From the NCBI GenBank assembly GCA_009667805.1, contig CM019075.1, forward strand, positions 15,515,738 through 15,579,737: a stretch of DNA of 64,000 nt, read 5' to 3'. Origin of the DNA: Leptobrachium leishanense. Taxonomy: Eukaryota > Chordata > Amphibia > Anura > Megophryidae. Below, piece by piece: positions 62,684-64,000 of the stretch. The notes under the pieces were generated by a model, which had not been told where the DNA came from, made no database searches, and saw only the letters and a list, made by a program, of their open reading frames with translations. A program made the translations under genes and the position numbers. The first letter of the stretch is position 1, and each line of letters opens with the position of its first letter.

Positions 62684-63351
62684 TGAAAGAACTAGGCCAA
62701 AAGATGGTCTCCGCTATGAGCCAGGCAGCCATCTTGTTCAGAATATTGGTTCGTTTGTATATAACTAGGTAGATTTTAGTTGAAACTAGAATGAAGCTTA
62801 CATAGAATTTTAGGAATGTGTTAGATTAGCCAGAGAAGCAATTAAAATTGAGGAAGATCCGGGCCGCTCTTGGCACGGAGGGACAGGATGACAAATGCAT
62901 ACACCAAGGTCACAGAGGCCTGCAGAGAGACAAAGAAGAGCATAGAAAACAGACCAGGTCTTATCTTCAACAAATAAACAGGCTCTAGGGAGGTGGGCAC
63001 AGGCCGGATTGAGCGCAGCAGCAAATCACTTTCTGTCAAACTAACATGAAGTTTGCCATTTACGGCTAATGTATGGAATGTCTTTGTAAATCGACCAAGG
63101 GAGGTATTAACCCACGTGGGGTAGGATAGTGTCACAGGGAGGTAGGTTAATTGGGATGTGCCTAATTATGTATTCGGGGTATAAGACCCCTGGACGGGGT
63201 GAGTTCGGGGCTCACTCTTTGCGATTCAATCCTGTGTGAGCATTGTGTGACGACACAAATAAAGTTTGCCTTTCCTGAAGAGACTCGTGTTCAGACAATC
63301 CTTGCTCGTGTCCGGTCTCGTCCCGAGTGAACCTAGCAGATTCCGGTAACA
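62684..63351 (+). mobile_element. Solo LTR of an endogenous retrovirus-like element
   Basis: A 668-bp insert with TG at the start (tgaaagaactaggcc), CA at the end (ttccggtaaca) and a 4-bp duplication aaac at 62680-62683 and 63352-63355. It contains a TATA-like ggggtataagacc near 63176 and a polyadenylation signal aataaag near 63259, followed by a U5-like segment, in the order expected of U3-R-U5. No internal viral genes are present, so it is the product of LTR-LTR recombination. Which retrovirus group it belongs to cannot be told from this. Confidence 0.75.
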
Positions 63352-64000
63352 AAACCACCCACACGCCCCAAATAGAGGGAGGAGCCCCTAAAACCACCCA
63401 CACGCCCCAAATAGAGGGAGGAGCCCCTAAAACCACCCACCACGCCCCAAATAGAGGGAGCCCCTAAAACCACCCACCACGCCCCAACTAGAGGGAGGAG
63501 CCCCTAAAACCACCCACACGCCCCAAATAGAGGGAGGAGCCCCTAAAACCACCCACACGCCCCAAATAGAGGGAGGAGCCCCTAAAACCACCCGCACGCC
63601 CCAAATAGAGGGAGGACCCCCTAAAACCACCCGCACGCCCCAAATAGAGGGAGGACCCCCTAAAACCACCTGCATGCCCCAAATAGAGGGAGGACCCCCT
63701 AAAACAACCCGCACGCCCCAAATAGAGGGAGGACCCCCTAAAACCACGCGCACGCCCCAAATAGAGGGAGGAGCCCCTAAAACCACCCACACGCCCCAAA
63801 TAGAGGGAGGAGCCCCTAAAACCACCCGCACACCCCAAATAGAGGGAGGAGCCCCTAAAACCACCCACACGCCCCAAATAGAGGGAGAAGCCCCTAAAAC
63901 CACCACCAAATAGAGGGAGGAGCCCCTAAAACCACCCACACGCCCCAAATAGAGGGAGGAGCCCCTAAAAACCACCCACACGCCCCAAATAGAGGGAGAA

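Larger units (their letters stand above)
59930..64000. repeat. 39-bp minisatellite running off the right edge
   Basis: The unit is cccctaaaaccacccacacg followed by ccccgaatagagggaggag (39 bp), about 85 units in the window. The left half mostly has ccccgaatag, the right half ccccaaatag; a block near 63600-63740 has ggaccccct instead of ggagcccct. A period of 13 codons keeps frames open on both strands. It is interrupted by a LINE fragment (61182-61321) and a solo LTR (62684-63351). It begins about 0.3 kb beyond the CpG-rich candidate promoter. Confidence 0.97.

Noticed and set aside
59832..63981. Many frames on both strands with GGFRGSSLYSGRV-type repeats
   Set aside because: Translation of the 39-bp minisatellite; unit length of 13 codons explains the openness.

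Overview
The window is vertebrate nuclear DNA. It is probably from an anuran amphibian, judging by its mix of long-inverted-repeat Tc1/mariner elements, hAT and piggyBac-like non-autonomous elements, L2/CR1-type LINE fragments and minisatellites. The species is not identifiable from what I can see. Only one host gene is recognisable: znf687, on the minus strand, a member of the ZNF687/ZNF592/ZNF532 family of multi-C2H2 zinc-finger chromatin proteins. Six coding exons can be joined in frame with matching splice phases: 35606-33360, 27669-27485, 20585-20409, 20292-20115, 18816-18487 and 2682-2570. They give about 1077 codons, from the start codon to a point inside the C-terminal finger region. 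The remaining 3' exons must lie left of position 1. A CpG-rich segment with several CCAAT motifs at about 59.05-59.6 kb is the best candidate promoter and non-coding first exon. On that model almost the whole window is znf687 intron.

Layout from left to right. 1-908: truncated Tc1 element. 2570-2682: znf687 exon. 2788-4410: degenerate Tc1. About 5.3-7.5 kb: decayed L2-like LINE, followed by LINE tails and a CR1-like fragment. 9.76-16.77 kb: 36-bp minisatellite of 7 kb with internal inversions. 16.8-18.3 kb: nested hAT relics. 18.5-20.6 kb: three zinc-finger exons. 22.0-22.7 kb: hAT with a perfect 8-bp target duplication. 24.2-27.1 kb: Tc1 inside hAT inside hAT. 27.5 kb: zinc-finger exon. 29.07-33.18 kb: hAT-type insertion carrying two minisatellites. 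33.36-35.6 kb: large first coding exon. 36.5-38.8 kb: 43-bp minisatellite.

41-51.1 kb is a 49-bp minisatellite broken up by three hAT-like elements (one holding a near-perfect palindrome with arms of about 486 bp, one holding a piggyBac-like element), an L2 fragment and an LTR-like insert. 51.9-54.45 kb is a hAT with an intact, possibly recently active Tc1 transposase inside it. 57.0-57.95 kb is a 48-bp minisatellite with telomere-like TTAGGG motifs. 59.9 kb to the window end is a 39-bp minisatellite interrupted by a LINE fragment and a solo LTR.

No RNA gene, CRISPR array or operon-like structure was seen. Most long open frames come from minisatellites whose period is a multiple of three and should not be read as genes. 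All similarity statements rest on recognition by eye and memory of the families; no search was run.
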